This document shows, in pieces, positions 16,967 to 25,395 of a stretch of 64,000 bases of DNA. The DNA lies in contig NZ_CP034783.1 of assembly GCF_006094435.1 (NCBI RefSeq), forward strand, positions 3,933,001 to 3,997,000, in the 5' to 3' direction. The stretch is from Pseudomonas sp. MPC6. Lineage in GTDB: Bacteria; Pseudomonadota; Gammaproteobacteria; Pseudomonadales; Pseudomonadaceae. Each line of letters opens with the position of its first letter. Position 1 is the first letter of the stretch. The translations under genes and the position numbers were made by a program. The notes under the pieces are model-generated. The model was given only the letters and a program-made list of their open reading frames with translations, had not been told where the DNA came from and made no database searches.

Positions 16967-17653
16967 GACCTCGATCAAATGCTTGAGCGGGTGGTAGCCG
17001 GTTTTCAAAGTGGCGGCGACGTCGAGAATCGCCTTCTCGATGCCGTTCAAATGCAGGCAGGTCAATTCGATGGCCGCACTCTGGTTGCCGGCCTCGATGT
17101 ACTCGATCAGACGCAGGTGTTCGTCATCGCGGCAGGCCTGGTGGCTGTCGTCATCCAGCGCGGCGGCGTAGAGCGAGGCACGGGAAATCAGTTTGCGGAA
17201 CCAGTCCAGCAGCACCGGGTTGTTCAGGCTTTGCGCGAGCTTGATGTGGAACTCGCCGAGCAGATGAATCAGCCGCTCATGATCGCCGCTGCGGTGCGCT
17301 TCGTCCTCGAGCAACAAATGATCGCGCAGGTCCCGGGCCACTGCGGTGTCACGCCGACGGCACAGTTCGCTGACGATGCCGATCTCGATCAGGCGCCGGG
17401 TTTCGAACAACGAACGGATCTCCTCGTCACTGGGCAATGACACCGACGCCCCCTTGTTGGGCTCGGTGGTGACCAGTCCATCGGCCTCCAGTTGCTTGAG
17501 CGCGGCACGAACCGACGTCCGGCTGACATTGAAAAGTTCGGCCAGCGACGCCTCGCCCAGCTTCATCCCCGGACGCAACGAACGGCTGCTGATCGCCTCG
17601 TAAACCCCTTGGTAGACGCGGTCGACTGTGGTCTCCAGCTTCTTCTCGGTCAT
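16961..17653 (-). CDS. GntR-family (FadR/FCD-type) transcriptional regulator
   Basis: 230 residues. The N-terminal winged helix ('VYEAISSRSLRPGMKLGEAS', 'LAELFNVSRTSVRAALKQLE') is followed by an all-helical FCD effector domain with candidate metal ligands in 'LGEFHIKLAQ' and 'LHLNGIEKAI'. The start at 17653 is set by GGGAGGG five or six bases upstream; the open frame to 17773 lacks a ribosome site. It is divergent from the PotABCD-type operon with 141 bases between start codons, the usual arrangement for a local repressor responding to the imported compound or its breakdown product (inference). Its stop codon lies within a REP. Confidence 0.87.
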   Translation of the reverse strand: MTEKKLETTVDRVYQGVYEAISSRSLRPGMKLGEASLAELFNVSRTSVRAALKQLEADGLVTTEPNKGASVSLPSDEEIRSLFETRRLIEIGIVSELCRRRDTAVARDLRDHLLLEDEAHRSGDHERLIHLLGEFHIKLAQSLNNPVLLDWFRKLISRASLYAAALDDDSHQACRDDEHLRLIEYIEAGNQSAAIELTCLHLNGIEKAILDVAATLKTGYHPLKHLIEVL

Positions 17654-17762
17654 CTGAACCCTCCCTTTTGCGCTAGACAACCGGCCCCTGGCGATGCTCA
17701 GCCATTGAAAAAGGGGGTTGCATGAGCAGATTAATCCGGTTATTTGTAGATTGCATCCAGAT

Positions 17763-17774
17763 ATTGCATACAAT
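17763..17774. promoter_or_regulatory. Candidate operator between the GntR gene and the transport operon
   Basis: ATTG-CATA-CAAT is a short inverted repeat 21 bases upstream of the transporter ATG. A related ATTGCAT occurs just before it (about 17749-17755). Position and symmetry suit a GntR-type site, but this is only a candidate. Confidence 0.35.
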
Positions 17775-17794
17775 AATTAGAGGAATGCACCATT

Positions 17795-18880
17795 ATGGGT
17801 CATCCAGTAGCGATTGAAGTGCGTAACGTCTCCAAGCGGTATTCCGACGATCCAGGGCTGGCTCCCGCCCTCGACAACGTGTCGGTGGACATCGCCGACA
17901 ACGAGTTCTTCACCCTGCTCGGCCCTTCCGGCTGTGGCAAGACTACCCTGCTGCGCACGATCGCCGGCTTCGAGCATGTCAGCGAGGGCGAGATCCGCCT
18001 CGCCGGCGAACCGGTCAACGACCTGCCGCCGTTCAAGCGTCGGGTCAATACGGTGTTCCAGAGCTACGCGCTGTTTCCGCACATGAGTGTCGCGCAGAAT
18101 ATCGCCTTCGGCCTCGAGATGCAGGGTCTTGATCGCGAGCAGATAACACCACGCGTCGATGAGATGCTGGCCCTGGTGCAAATGCAACACCTGGCCCGGC
18201 GCAAACCGGCCGAGCTGTCCGGTGGTCAACAGCAACGCGTGGCGCTGGCCCGGGCCCTGGCGCCAAAACCCAGGGTGTTGCTGCTCGACGAACCGCTGTC
18301 GGCCCTCGACCTCAAGCTGCGCAAGGAAATGCAGGTCGAACTCAAGCGCGTGCAGAAGGAAGCCGGGATCACCTTCATTTTCGTCACCCACGATCAGGAA
18401 GAAGCCCTGACCCTGTCCGATCGCATCGCGGTGATGTCCGCCGGCAAGATCCTGCAGATCGGCACCCCCAACGACATCTACGAACGCCCGCAACATCAGT
18501 TCGTCGCCCAGTTCATCGGCGACATCAATTTCCTGCCCGGCCATCTCAAGCGCGGCCAGCACAATGAAAACCTGTTCGTGCCCAGTGGCATGCCGGTGGA
18601 AATCCCCTGCCCGGCCCCAGGTTTCGACGGCGCCAGGGTGCAACTGGCGTTCCGCCCGGAACGTTCGCAACTGGTCGACCCGGCGCAACCGCACCACCTG
18701 CGCGGGGTGATCGAGGCGGTGCTGTATGTCGGCACCGCCACCCTGTACCAGTGCCGCTTGAACAACGACATCAAGGTCATGCTGCGCGAAAACAACGAAG
18801 GCCTGAACCGCGGCCGGGTGGTCGGTGATCGCGTCGCGGTCAACCTGCCGCCCCACGCCTGCCTGTTGATGGAGGCCTGA
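17795..18880 (+). CDS. ABC transporter ATP-binding protein, PotA type
   Basis: 361 residues. Walker A '[20 protein letters not shown]', signature '[20 protein letters not shown]', Walker B '[16 protein letters not shown]' and switch His in '[10 protein letters not shown]' lie in residues 35-215. A C-terminal TOBE-like regulatory domain follows. It would energise uptake of a polyamine-like or other cationic nitrogen compound together with the next three proteins; the actual ligand is unknown. AGAGGA lies ten bases before the ATG. First gene of an operon that probably runs through the flavin reductase. Confidence 0.9.
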   Translation: MGHPVAIEVRNVSKRYSDDPGLAPALDNVSVDIADNEFFTLLGPSGCGKTTLLRTIAGFEHVSEGEIRLAGEPVNDLPPFKRRVNTVFQSYALFPHMSVAQNIAFGLEMQGLDREQITPRVDEMLALVQMQHLARRKPAELSGGQQQRVALARALAPKPRVLLLDEPLSALDLKLRKEMQVELKRVQKEAGITFIFVTHDQEEALTLSDRIAVMSAGKILQIGTPNDIYERPQHQFVAQFIGDINFLPGHLKRGQHNENLFVPSGMPVEIPCPAPGFDGARVQLAFRPERSQLVDPAQPHHLRGVIEAVLYVGTATLYQCRLNNDIKVMLRENNEGLNRGRVVGDRVAVNLPPHACLLMEA

Positions 18881-18881
18881 G

Positions 18882-19799
18882 ATGAGCGTCAGCAGCACTT
18901 CTCCCGCACTCAACCGCGCGCTGTTGCTCAGCCCGGTGGTTCTGACTTTGCTGGCGCTGATCGCCATTCCGCTCGGCATCATGGGCTACATCAGCCTGCT
19001 GCCGCGCAACGTCTATGGCGGAGTCGACTGGCAGGCCGACTGGCAATTGCACAGCTACGTGCAACTGTTTTTCCAGGAAGGGTTCGACGGTGAACTGGAG
19101 CTCAACTGGGTGTATGCCCAGGCGCTGTTGCGCTCGGTGTTTCAGGCCGGCGGCACCACGGTGTTGTGTTTCCTGTTCGGTTTTCCGGTGGCGCTGTGGA
19201 TGTCGAGCCTGACCCCGCGTCGGCGCAACCTCATGGTGTTGCTGATCACCATTCCGTTCTGGACCAACCTGCTGATCCGCAACTACGCCTGGCTGATCAT
19301 CCTGCGCGAGCATGGCTGGGTCGCCCAGAGCCTCAATGCGCTGTTCCCGCAAGCCGGCGGCATCACCCTGCTCTACAACGACTTCGCGGTCAGCGTCGGG
19401 CTGGTCTACAGCTTCCTGCCGTTCATGATTTTGCCGATCTACTCGACCCTGGAAAAACTCGACTGGCGCCTGGTGGAAGCCGCCTACGACCTGGGCGCCA
19501 ATCGCTGGCACGCTCTGAAGCGGATCATCCTGCCGCTGTCGATGCCTGGGGTGATTGCCGGCGCGCTGCTGGTGTTCGTGCCAAGTCTTGGCGCCTTCAT
19601 CACCCCGGCGATTCTCGGCGGCGGCAAGACCCTGATGATCGGCAACCTGATCCAGCAGCAGTTCGGCACCGCGCGCAACTGGCCGCTGGGCAGTTCGCTG
19701 TCGTTCCTGCTGCTGGGGATTCTGCTGCTGTCGCTGGTGCTGTACGCCCTCTATAGCCGCCGCGCCGCCAAAACACTTCGCCGGGGAGCCACCGCATGA
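18882..19799 (+). CDS. ABC transporter permease, PotB type
   Basis: 305 residues with about six transmembrane helices, the first at 'LLLSPVVLTLLALIAIPLGI'. The EAA loop is 'LVEAAYDLGANRWHALKRII' near residue 210, which docks on the ATPase. It starts one base after the upstream stop and overlaps the second permease by four bases. A periplasmic segment after helix 1 (about 40-75) matches PotB-like proteins. Inner-membrane component of the importer. Confidence 0.9.
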   Translation: MSVSSTSPALNRALLLSPVVLTLLALIAIPLGIMGYISLLPRNVYGGVDWQADWQLHSYVQLFFQEGFDGELELNWVYAQALLRSVFQAGGTTVLCFLFGFPVALWMSSLTPRRRNLMVLLITIPFWTNLLIRNYAWLIILREHGWVAQSLNALFPQAGGITLLYNDFAVSVGLVYSFLPFMILPIYSTLEKLDWRLVEAAYDLGANRWHALKRIILPLSMPGVIAGALLVFVPSLGAFITPAILGGGKTLMIGNLIQQQFGTARNWPLGSSLSFLLLGILLLSLVLYALYSRRAAKTLRRGATA

Positions 19800-20584
19800 T
19801 CGCCCTGCACCTGAAAAAACTGCCCCTGACCCGGGAAGTCAGCCTGCTGATCCTGGCCTATCTGTACTTGCCGATCCTGGTGTTGATTGCTTACAGCTTC
19901 AACGCCAACCGCTCGGCGACGGTGTGGACCGAGTTTTCGTTCGCCTGGTACGGACGAATCCTGGCGAACCCGTCGATCCAGACCGCGGCGCTGAACTCGA
20001 TCATCGTCGCCAGCATCGCCACGGTCTGCGCCACGGCCATAGCGTTGCTGGCGGCGCTGGCGACCTACCGGCCGTTCTATGGACAGAAAATGGTCGAGGG
20101 CGGGATCAACCTGCCGCTGATCCTGCCGGAGATCGTCACCGCCGTGGCGACCCTGCTGCTGTTCATGGCGCTGGGGATCAAGTTGGGCTTGCTGACAGTG
20201 ATCGTCGCGCACATCGGCTTCTGCATTCCCTTCGCCTACCTGCCGATTCGCGCGCGGCTCAACGACCTGGACAAGAGCCTGCTGGAGGCGGCGAACGATC
20301 TGTACGCCAACCCCTGGCAGGTGTTTCGCCGGGTGACCCTGCCGCTGCTGTGGCCGGCGGTGTTGTCGGGTTCGGTGCTGGCGTTCGTGGTCAGTCTCGA
20401 CGATTTCATCATGACCTTCTTCGTTGCCGGCCCGGGCTCCACGACCTTGCCGGTGTACATCTTCTCGGCGATCAAGGCCGGTGTGACCCCGGAGATCAAC
20501 GCGATCTCGACCCTGATGCTGCTGATTTCCATCGTGCTGGTGGTGCTGGCCTTCTGGCTGGGACAGCGCGGCAAACACCAATGA
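19796..20584 (+). CDS. ABC transporter permease, PotC type
   Basis: 262 residues, six predicted transmembrane helices, with EAA loop 'LLEAANDLYANPWQVFRRVT' near residue 165. The start overlaps the PotB-type stop (ATGA). It forms a heterodimer with the preceding permease by analogy with PotBC. The substrate-binding protein gene follows 17 bases later; an alternative start for that gene would overlap this stop. Confidence 0.9.
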   Translation: MIALHLKKLPLTREVSLLILAYLYLPILVLIAYSFNANRSATVWTEFSFAWYGRILANPSIQTAALNSIIVASIATVCATAIALLAALATYRPFYGQKMVEGGINLPLILPEIVTAVATLLLFMALGIKLGLLTVIVAHIGFCIPFAYLPIRARLNDLDKSLLEAANDLYANPWQVFRRVTLPLLWPAVLSGSVLAFVVSLDDFIMTFFVAGPGSTTLPVYIFSAIKAGVTPEINAISTLMLLISIVLVVLAFWLGQRGKHQ

Positions 20585-20601
20585 GCCTGGAGCGTTCTCT
20601 A

Positions 20602-21654
20602 ATGAAAAAAACAAAAAGCATGCGTTTCGCTGTTGCCGGTCTTGCCCTGAGTTGCTTCACGGTGTTCGCACAGGCCGCCGAGCCCAAGCAACTGTTCTTC
20701 TACAACTGGACCGACTACTACCCGGTCGAACTGCTGGCGAAGTTCGAAAAGGAAACCGGCATCAAGGTCACCATGGATGGCTACGACAGCAACGAAACCC
20801 TGCTGGCCAAGTTGCAGGCCGGCGGCGCGGCGTATGACGTGATCGTGCCGTCGCAGTCGATCATGCAAACCCTGATCAAGCAGGACTTGCTGCTGGCATT
20901 CGATGCCTCGAGCCTGCCCAACTTCCAGTACGTCAAACCGGCATTCCGCAACCCGAGCTTCGACCCCGGGCGCAAATTCTCGGCGCCGTACCTGTGGGGC
21001 ACCACCGGGTTTTCCTATGACAGCGCGCGAGTGCCCGGTGGCCAGCTGGACGACTCGTGGAAAGAGTTCTTCGAACCGCGCAAGGAACTGCAAGGCCAAC
21101 TCGCCGCCCTCGACACCTCCAGCAGCGTGATCAACGCCGCCAGCCATTACCTGAACGTCGATGAATGCAGCGAAAACCCGCAGGACGCCAAGCGCATCCT
21201 GGAACTGCTGCAAAAACAGAAACCCTTCCTGAAGATGTACAGCTCCGACAACACCGTCGACCGCATGGCGTCCGGTGAAGTGATCATGATGCAGAACTGG
21301 AACGGCTCCACCGCTCGGGCCACGTTGCAGAAGAGCACGATCAAGTATGTGTATCCCCGTGAAGGCCTGGCGATGTTCCAGGACAACTTCGCCGTACCGA
21401 AAAGCGCGCCGCACCCGGGCAACGCGAAGGTGTTCATCGACTGGATGATGAAACCGGAAAACGCCGCCGCCGTGTCCAACGCCATCGCCTACGCCAACGG
21501 CATCCAGAGCGACACCTTGATCGACGCCAAATGGCGGGTGATGGACGCCATCAACATGCCGGATGAATTCGCCTCGCGCCTGCGCCCGGAGAAAGAGTGC
21601 AGCAACAAGGCGCGGGAGTTGCAGGACCGGATCTGGGCGAAGCTCAAGGGTTAA
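20602..21654 (+). CDS. Extracellular solute-binding protein, PotD type
   Basis: 350 residues. The signal peptide 'SMRFAVAGLALSCFTVFAQA' ends at about residue 24. The mature start 'LFFYNWTDYYPVELLAKFEK' is characteristic of PotD/PotF-like spermidine/putrescine binders. GGAG at 20589-20592 supports the ATG at 20602; an in-frame ATG at 20581 overlapping the permease stop would lengthen the leader by seven residues. It binds ligand in the periplasm for the importer encoded upstream. Whether the ligand is a polyamine is unproven: the neighbouring amidohydrolases and flavin reductase suggest an amide or N-heterocycle. Confidence 0.88.
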   Translation: MKKTKSMRFAVAGLALSCFTVFAQAAEPKQLFFYNWTDYYPVELLAKFEKETGIKVTMDGYDSNETLLAKLQAGGAAYDVIVPSQSIMQTLIKQDLLLAFDASSLPNFQYVKPAFRNPSFDPGRKFSAPYLWGTTGFSYDSARVPGGQLDDSWKEFFEPRKELQGQLAALDTSSSVINAASHYLNVDECSENPQDAKRILELLQKQKPFLKMYSSDNTVDRMASGEVIMMQNWNGSTARATLQKSTIKYVYPREGLAMFQDNFAVPKSAPHPGNAKVFIDWMMKPENAAAVSNAIAYANGIQSDTLIDAKWRVMDAINMPDEFASRLRPEKECSNKARELQDRIWAKLKG

Positions 21655-21679
21655 GTGCCAGGCTTGAAACCGAGTCGCG

Positions 21680-21708
21680 GCCTTCGCGGGCAAGCCCGCT
21701 CCCACAGG
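21680..21708. repeat. Single REP after the binding-protein gene
   Basis: TTCGCGGGCAAGCCCGCTCC followed by CACAGG, 26 bases after the stop. Confidence 0.8.
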
Positions 21709-21749
21709 TTTTTGTGCTGGAACAAAAATGGTGTGCCAACCGAGCCCCC

Positions 21750-21990
21750 TGTAGGAGCTGGCTTGCCAGCGAAGAGGCCCGTCCAGACAACACAAAATTC
21801 GCGAGCAGGTCGACAGGGTTGTCCACATTTTTTCTGTTCAACCCATACCCCCTGTAGGAGCGGGCTTGCTCGCGATGAGGCCCGTCCATACAACACAAAA
21901 TTCGCGAGCAGGTCGACAGGGTTGTCCACATTTTTTCTGTTCAACCCATACCCCCTGTGGGAGCGGGCTTGCTCGCGAAGAGGCCCGGCC
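21750..21990. repeat. 103-bp tandem repeat, each unit led by a REP
   Basis: REPs start at 21751, 21854 and 21957, exactly 103 bases apart. Two full units share the spacer beginning CAACACAAAATTCGCGAGCA. The third is cut after the REP, where the next gene's leader begins. The first unit's REP is the GCTGGCTTGCCAGC subtype, the other two GCGGGCTTGCTCGC. Confidence 0.85.
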
Positions 21991-22016
21991 AAACACTACA
22001 CAATTCGAGGTATGCA

Positions 22017-23213
22017 ATGACCCACCCACGCTGGCTGCGCAATGTGCGCCCCTACGGCGCCCCCGCCGAAGACCTGCTTCTGGAAAACGGCCTGTTCAAA
22101 GCTCGGCGCCCGGCCACCAGCGCACCGCTGACCGCCACCGACATCGACGGCCAGAACCACCTCCTCACCCCGGCCCTGGTGGAAAGCCACGTCCACCTCG
22201 ATAAAACCCTCTGGGGCCAGCCCTGGCGCCCCAACAGCGCCGGCCCGACCCTCAAGGACTACATCGCCAACGAACGCCGGGTACTGCGGGAAATCGACGC
22301 CCCGATTGCCCGACGGGCCGGCGCCCTGCTGGAAAACTGCATCGCCCGCGGGTCGCTGACCCTGCGCTGTCACGTCGATATCGACCCCGACTTCGGCCTG
22401 CGCCATGTCGACGCCATGCAGCAACTGCGCGAAACCTACCGCGACCTGATCGACCTGCAACTGGTGGTGTTCCCCCAAACCGGCCTGATCAGCCGCCCCG
22501 GCACTGCCGAGCTGATGCGCGAAGCCATGGCCCTGGGCGTGGAGAACGTCGGAGGCCTCGACCCCTGCGGCATCGACAACGACCCGATCGCCCAACTCGA
22601 CTTCGTCTTCAAGCTGGCCAGCGAGTTCGATCGCGGCGTCGACATCCACCTGCATGACAAAGGTGAACTGGGCCTGTGGCAGATCGCGCTGATCGCCGAC
22701 TACACCGAGCGTTTCGCGCGTCAGGGTCGGGTGATGATCAGTCATGCTTACTGCCTCGGGATGTTGCCGTGGAGTCAGGTCAAACCCGTGGCCGACCGTC
22801 TGGCGGCACTGAATATTTCATTGATGAGTTCGGCACCCGCCGACTGCGCGGTGCCACCGTTCCTCGCCCTGCGCGAAGCCGGGGTCAACGTCTGCCTGGG
22901 TTCGGACGGCATTCGTGACGCCTGGTCGCCCATGGGCAACGGCGACATGCTGGAACGGGCGATGTTGCTGGCGTTTCGTTTCGACTTGAGCAAGGACGAG
23001 GAACTGGCGGCGGCGTTCGAGGCGGCGACGGTCAATGGCGCCCGGGCATTGGGCTGTAAAGGTTACGGGCTGGAGATCGGCCACGCGGCGGACTTCCTGC
23101 TGCTGCCGGTGCAAACCCTGGGTGAGGCCGTGGTCTCGCGGCCAGTGCGCCAGGTGTATCGGGCAGGCAGGCTGATCGCCGCCGGCGGGTCTTTACTGGA
23201 CAGTCGTCTGTGA
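22017..23213 (+). CDS. Cytosine deaminase-like amidohydrolase
   Basis: 398 residues. 'ALVESHVHLDKTLWG' gives the HxH metal site (about residue 59). 'VDIHLHDKGELGLWQ' and 'MISHAYCLGML' give two more metal or catalytic histidines, and 'VCLGSDGIRDAWSPMGNGDM' the aspartate (about 300). This order matches the cytosine deaminase/ammelide aminohydrolase group, which hydrolyses C-N bonds of pyrimidine- or triazine-like rings. GAGG at 22007-22010, six bases upstream, fixes the ATG. It follows the importer across the 103-bp repeats, and its GTGA junction with the next gene implies coupled translation. It probably acts on the imported compound (inference). Confidence 0.85.
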   Translation: MTHPRWLRNVRPYGAPAEDLLLENGLFKARRPATSAPLTATDIDGQNHLLTPALVESHVHLDKTLWGQPWRPNSAGPTLKDYIANERRVLREIDAPIARRAGALLENCIARGSLTLRCHVDIDPDFGLRHVDAMQQLRETYRDLIDLQLVVFPQTGLISRPGTAELMREAMALGVENVGGLDPCGIDNDPIAQLDFVFKLASEFDRGVDIHLHDKGELGLWQIALIADYTERFARQGRVMISHAYCLGMLPWSQVKPVADRLAALNISLMSSAPADCAVPPFLALREAGVNVCLGSDGIRDAWSPMGNGDMLERAMLLAFRFDLSKDEELAAAFEAATVNGARALGCKGYGLEIGHAADFLLLPVQTLGEAVVSRPVRQVYRAGRLIAAGGSLLDSRL

Positions 23214-24697
23214 AGCGCATCGGCCTGAAATCCAGCTGTGTCGTCGGCTTCGATGGCCAGCGACATGTGCTGTGGCGCGACGGCGAAGTGGTGTTCGAAG
23301 GCACGTGCATCCTGTTTGTCGGGCGCGATTATCCGGGGCCGGTGGATCAGTGGATCGATTACGGCAATGCCTTGATCGGGCCGGGCTTCATCGATCTGGA
23401 TGCGCTCGGGGATCTGGATTCCACGGTGCTGACACTCGACAACGGCGATGAGCGGGCCATGGGCCGAATGTGGTCCGAGGACTACCTGGCGGCCGGCCCG
23501 CGGGAGAGCTACACCGCGGAGGAAGAGATTTTCAAATACCGCTACGCCTTCACTCAGCTGATCCGCAACGGCATCACCACAGCCATGCCGATCACCTCGA
23601 TGTACTACCGCGAGTGGGCCGAGACCTACGACGAATTTGCCGCGGTGGCCGGGATCGCCGGTGAGCTGGGGCTGCGCACTTACCTCGGTCCCTGCTACAT
23701 GAGCGGCATGAGTTACTGGCGCGCCGATGCCAGTCTCGGGCATCACTGGGACGAGGCCCGGGGGATGGCCGGACTTGCGGCCGCCGCGCGGTTTTTCCAT
23801 GACTTCGACGGCGCCCAGGGCGACCTGATTCGCGGCGCACTGCTGCCGGATCGCATCCAGACCTGTACCCCGGCGCTGCTGCAACGCACTGCCGCGCTGA
23901 GCCGGGAACTGAATGCGCCGATGCGTCTGCACTGCTGCCAAGGGCTTGGCGAGGTGGCGATGGTCGAGCAACTGCGCGGCGTCTCGCCCCTGGCGTGGCT
24001 GGAACAACTGGAGCTGTTGACCCCGCGCAGCCTGCTGCCCCACGGCCTCTACACCCACGGCGATGACGACCTGCAACGCATCGTGGACGGCGGCGCCAGC
24101 CTGGTGCATTGCCCGGTGGTGTTTGCCCGGGATGGCGAGGCGCTGAATTCCTTCGGGCGCTATCGGGCCAAGGGCATCAACTTCGCGCTGGGTACCGACA
24201 CCTGGCCGGCGGACTTGCTGGAGAACATGCGCCAGGGCCTGAACATCGCTCGCTTGCTGGAGGGCGGCAACTCGCTGACCAGCACGCTGGACCTGTACAA
24301 CGCCGCGACCCTCGGCGGCGCCAGGGCCTTGGGCCGAGATGATCTCGGGCGTCTGGCACCGGGCGCCAAGGCCGACATCACGGTGTTCAGCCTGCGCGGC
24401 CTGCACCTGGGACCGCTGTTCGATCCGCTGAAAAACCTGCTGCTCGCCGGGCGCGGTGACGACTGCATCGCCAGCTACATCGACGGCCGCTGTGTCATGC
24501 AAGACGGCCAGGTTCAAGGGGTCGACTACCCCGCCCTGCAACGCCAGGCGCAACGCCAATTCGAAAAACTGATGCGCAGCCACAGTGACCGGGCTTTTGG
24601 CCAACCCGACTGGAGAGGCCTGTTCCAACCGGCCATCCCGTTCGCCGACGACTACAGCGCACAGGTGCCATTGAGCACCATCGATCCACTTCTCTAG
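23210..24697 (+). CDS. Amidohydrolase with an altered metal-binding motif
   Basis: 495 residues, GTG start overlapping the previous stop. Overall it resembles ATZ/TRZ/SsnA-type amidohydrolases: late 'PMRLHCCQGLGEVAM' (about 240), 'LLPHGLYTHGDDD' (about 280), 'FALGTDTWPADLLENMRQGL' (about 327) and a composite domain 'LAPGAKADITVFSL'. Where the family has PGxxxxHxH, this protein reads 'GPGFIDLDALGDLDSTVLTL' with no histidine, so the usual binuclear site cannot form in the standard way. It may use a single metal or be a specialised subfamily. Its partner enzyme is the intact amidohydrolase just upstream. Confidence 0.8.
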   Translation: MKRIGLKSSCVVGFDGQRHVLWRDGEVVFEGTCILFVGRDYPGPVDQWIDYGNALIGPGFIDLDALGDLDSTVLTLDNGDERAMGRMWSEDYLAAGPRESYTAEEEIFKYRYAFTQLIRNGITTAMPITSMYYREWAETYDEFAAVAGIAGELGLRTYLGPCYMSGMSYWRADASLGHHWDEARGMAGLAAAARFFHDFDGAQGDLIRGALLPDRIQTCTPALLQRTAALSRELNAPMRLHCCQGLGEVAMVEQLRGVSPLAWLEQLELLTPRSLLPHGLYTHGDDDLQRIVDGGASLVHCPVVFARDGEALNSFGRYRAKGINFALGTDTWPADLLENMRQGLNIARLLEGGNSLTSTLDLYNAATLGGARALGRDDLGRLAPGAKADITVFSLRGLHLGPLFDPLKNLLLAGRGDDCIASYIDGRCVMQDGQVQGVDYPALQRQAQRQFEKLMRSHSDRAFGQPDWRGLFQPAIPFADDYSAQVPLSTIDPLL

Positions 24698-24709
24698 AGA
24701 TTTCTGCCC

Positions 24710-25372
24710 ATGCAAAGCTTCGACTTCAGCACATTGAGTGCGCGGGATAAATACAAGATCCTGATCGGCAGCGTGGTGCCACGGCCGATTGCCCTGGTCA
24801 CCACCATCGACGGCGAAGGCCGGATCAACGCTGCGCCGTTCAGCTTCTTCAACGCCCTCTCCGCCGATCCGCCGATCCTCGCACTGGGCGTGGAAAACTA
24901 CGGTGACCAGAGCCCCAAGGACACCACCCGCAACATCCAGCTCAATCAGGAATTCACCGTGAACATCGTCAGCGATGCCCTGGTGGAAGCCATGAACGTC
25001 TGCGCCGTGCCCTTCGCCCCGGGCTTCGACGAACTGACGGCCGCGGGCCTCACCGCGATTGCTGGCACGACCGTCAAATGCCCGAGGATCGGCGAAGCCC
25101 CCGTGGCGCTGGAATGCCGCAGGATGATGGCGCTGTCCATCGGCCAGTCGCGGGAGATCATCTTTGGTGAAGTGCTGATGGCCCATGTGCGGGATGAGTT
25201 GATCGATCCAAAAACCCTGTATATCGATCAACTGGGGCTCGATGCGATTGGCCGGATGGGTGGCCATGGGTATGCGCGTACCCGTGATTATTTCGATTTG
25301 CCGACCCGGTCGCTGCAAGCGTGGACGGATGCGCCGGGGGGTGGGCAGCGGTTTTGGCCTGAGGCCAAATAA
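24710..25372 (+). CDS. Flavin reductase-like domain protein (DIM6/NTAB type)
   Basis: 220 residues, FMN-binding split-barrel. 'GSVVPRPIALVTTIDGEGRI' and 'NAAPFSFFNALSADPPILAL' are the family's opening signatures (residues 17-60), and 'TTRNIQLNQEFTVNIVSDAL' follows. Members supply reduced flavin to a monooxygenase or act as flavin-dependent reductases. No monooxygenase is visible in the operon. The gene starts 12 bases after the amidohydrolase and ends 23 bases before the giant REPIN array, so it is likely the last gene of the transport/catabolism unit. Confidence 0.85.
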   Translation: MQSFDFSTLSARDKYKILIGSVVPRPIALVTTIDGEGRINAAPFSFFNALSADPPILALGVENYGDQSPKDTTRNIQLNQEFTVNIVSDALVEAMNVCAVPFAPGFDELTAAGLTAIAGTTVKCPRIGEAPVALECRRMMALSIGQSREIIFGEVLMAHVRDELIDPKTLYIDQLGLDAIGRMGGHGYARTRDYFDLPTRSLQAWTDAPGGGQRFWPEAK

Positions 25373-25395
25373 TCCGCGAGATCAGGACCACGATC

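Noticed and set aside
23063-25318. 751-codon minus-strand frame
   Set aside because: Antisense to the amidohydrolase and flavin reductase genes, with no domain content.
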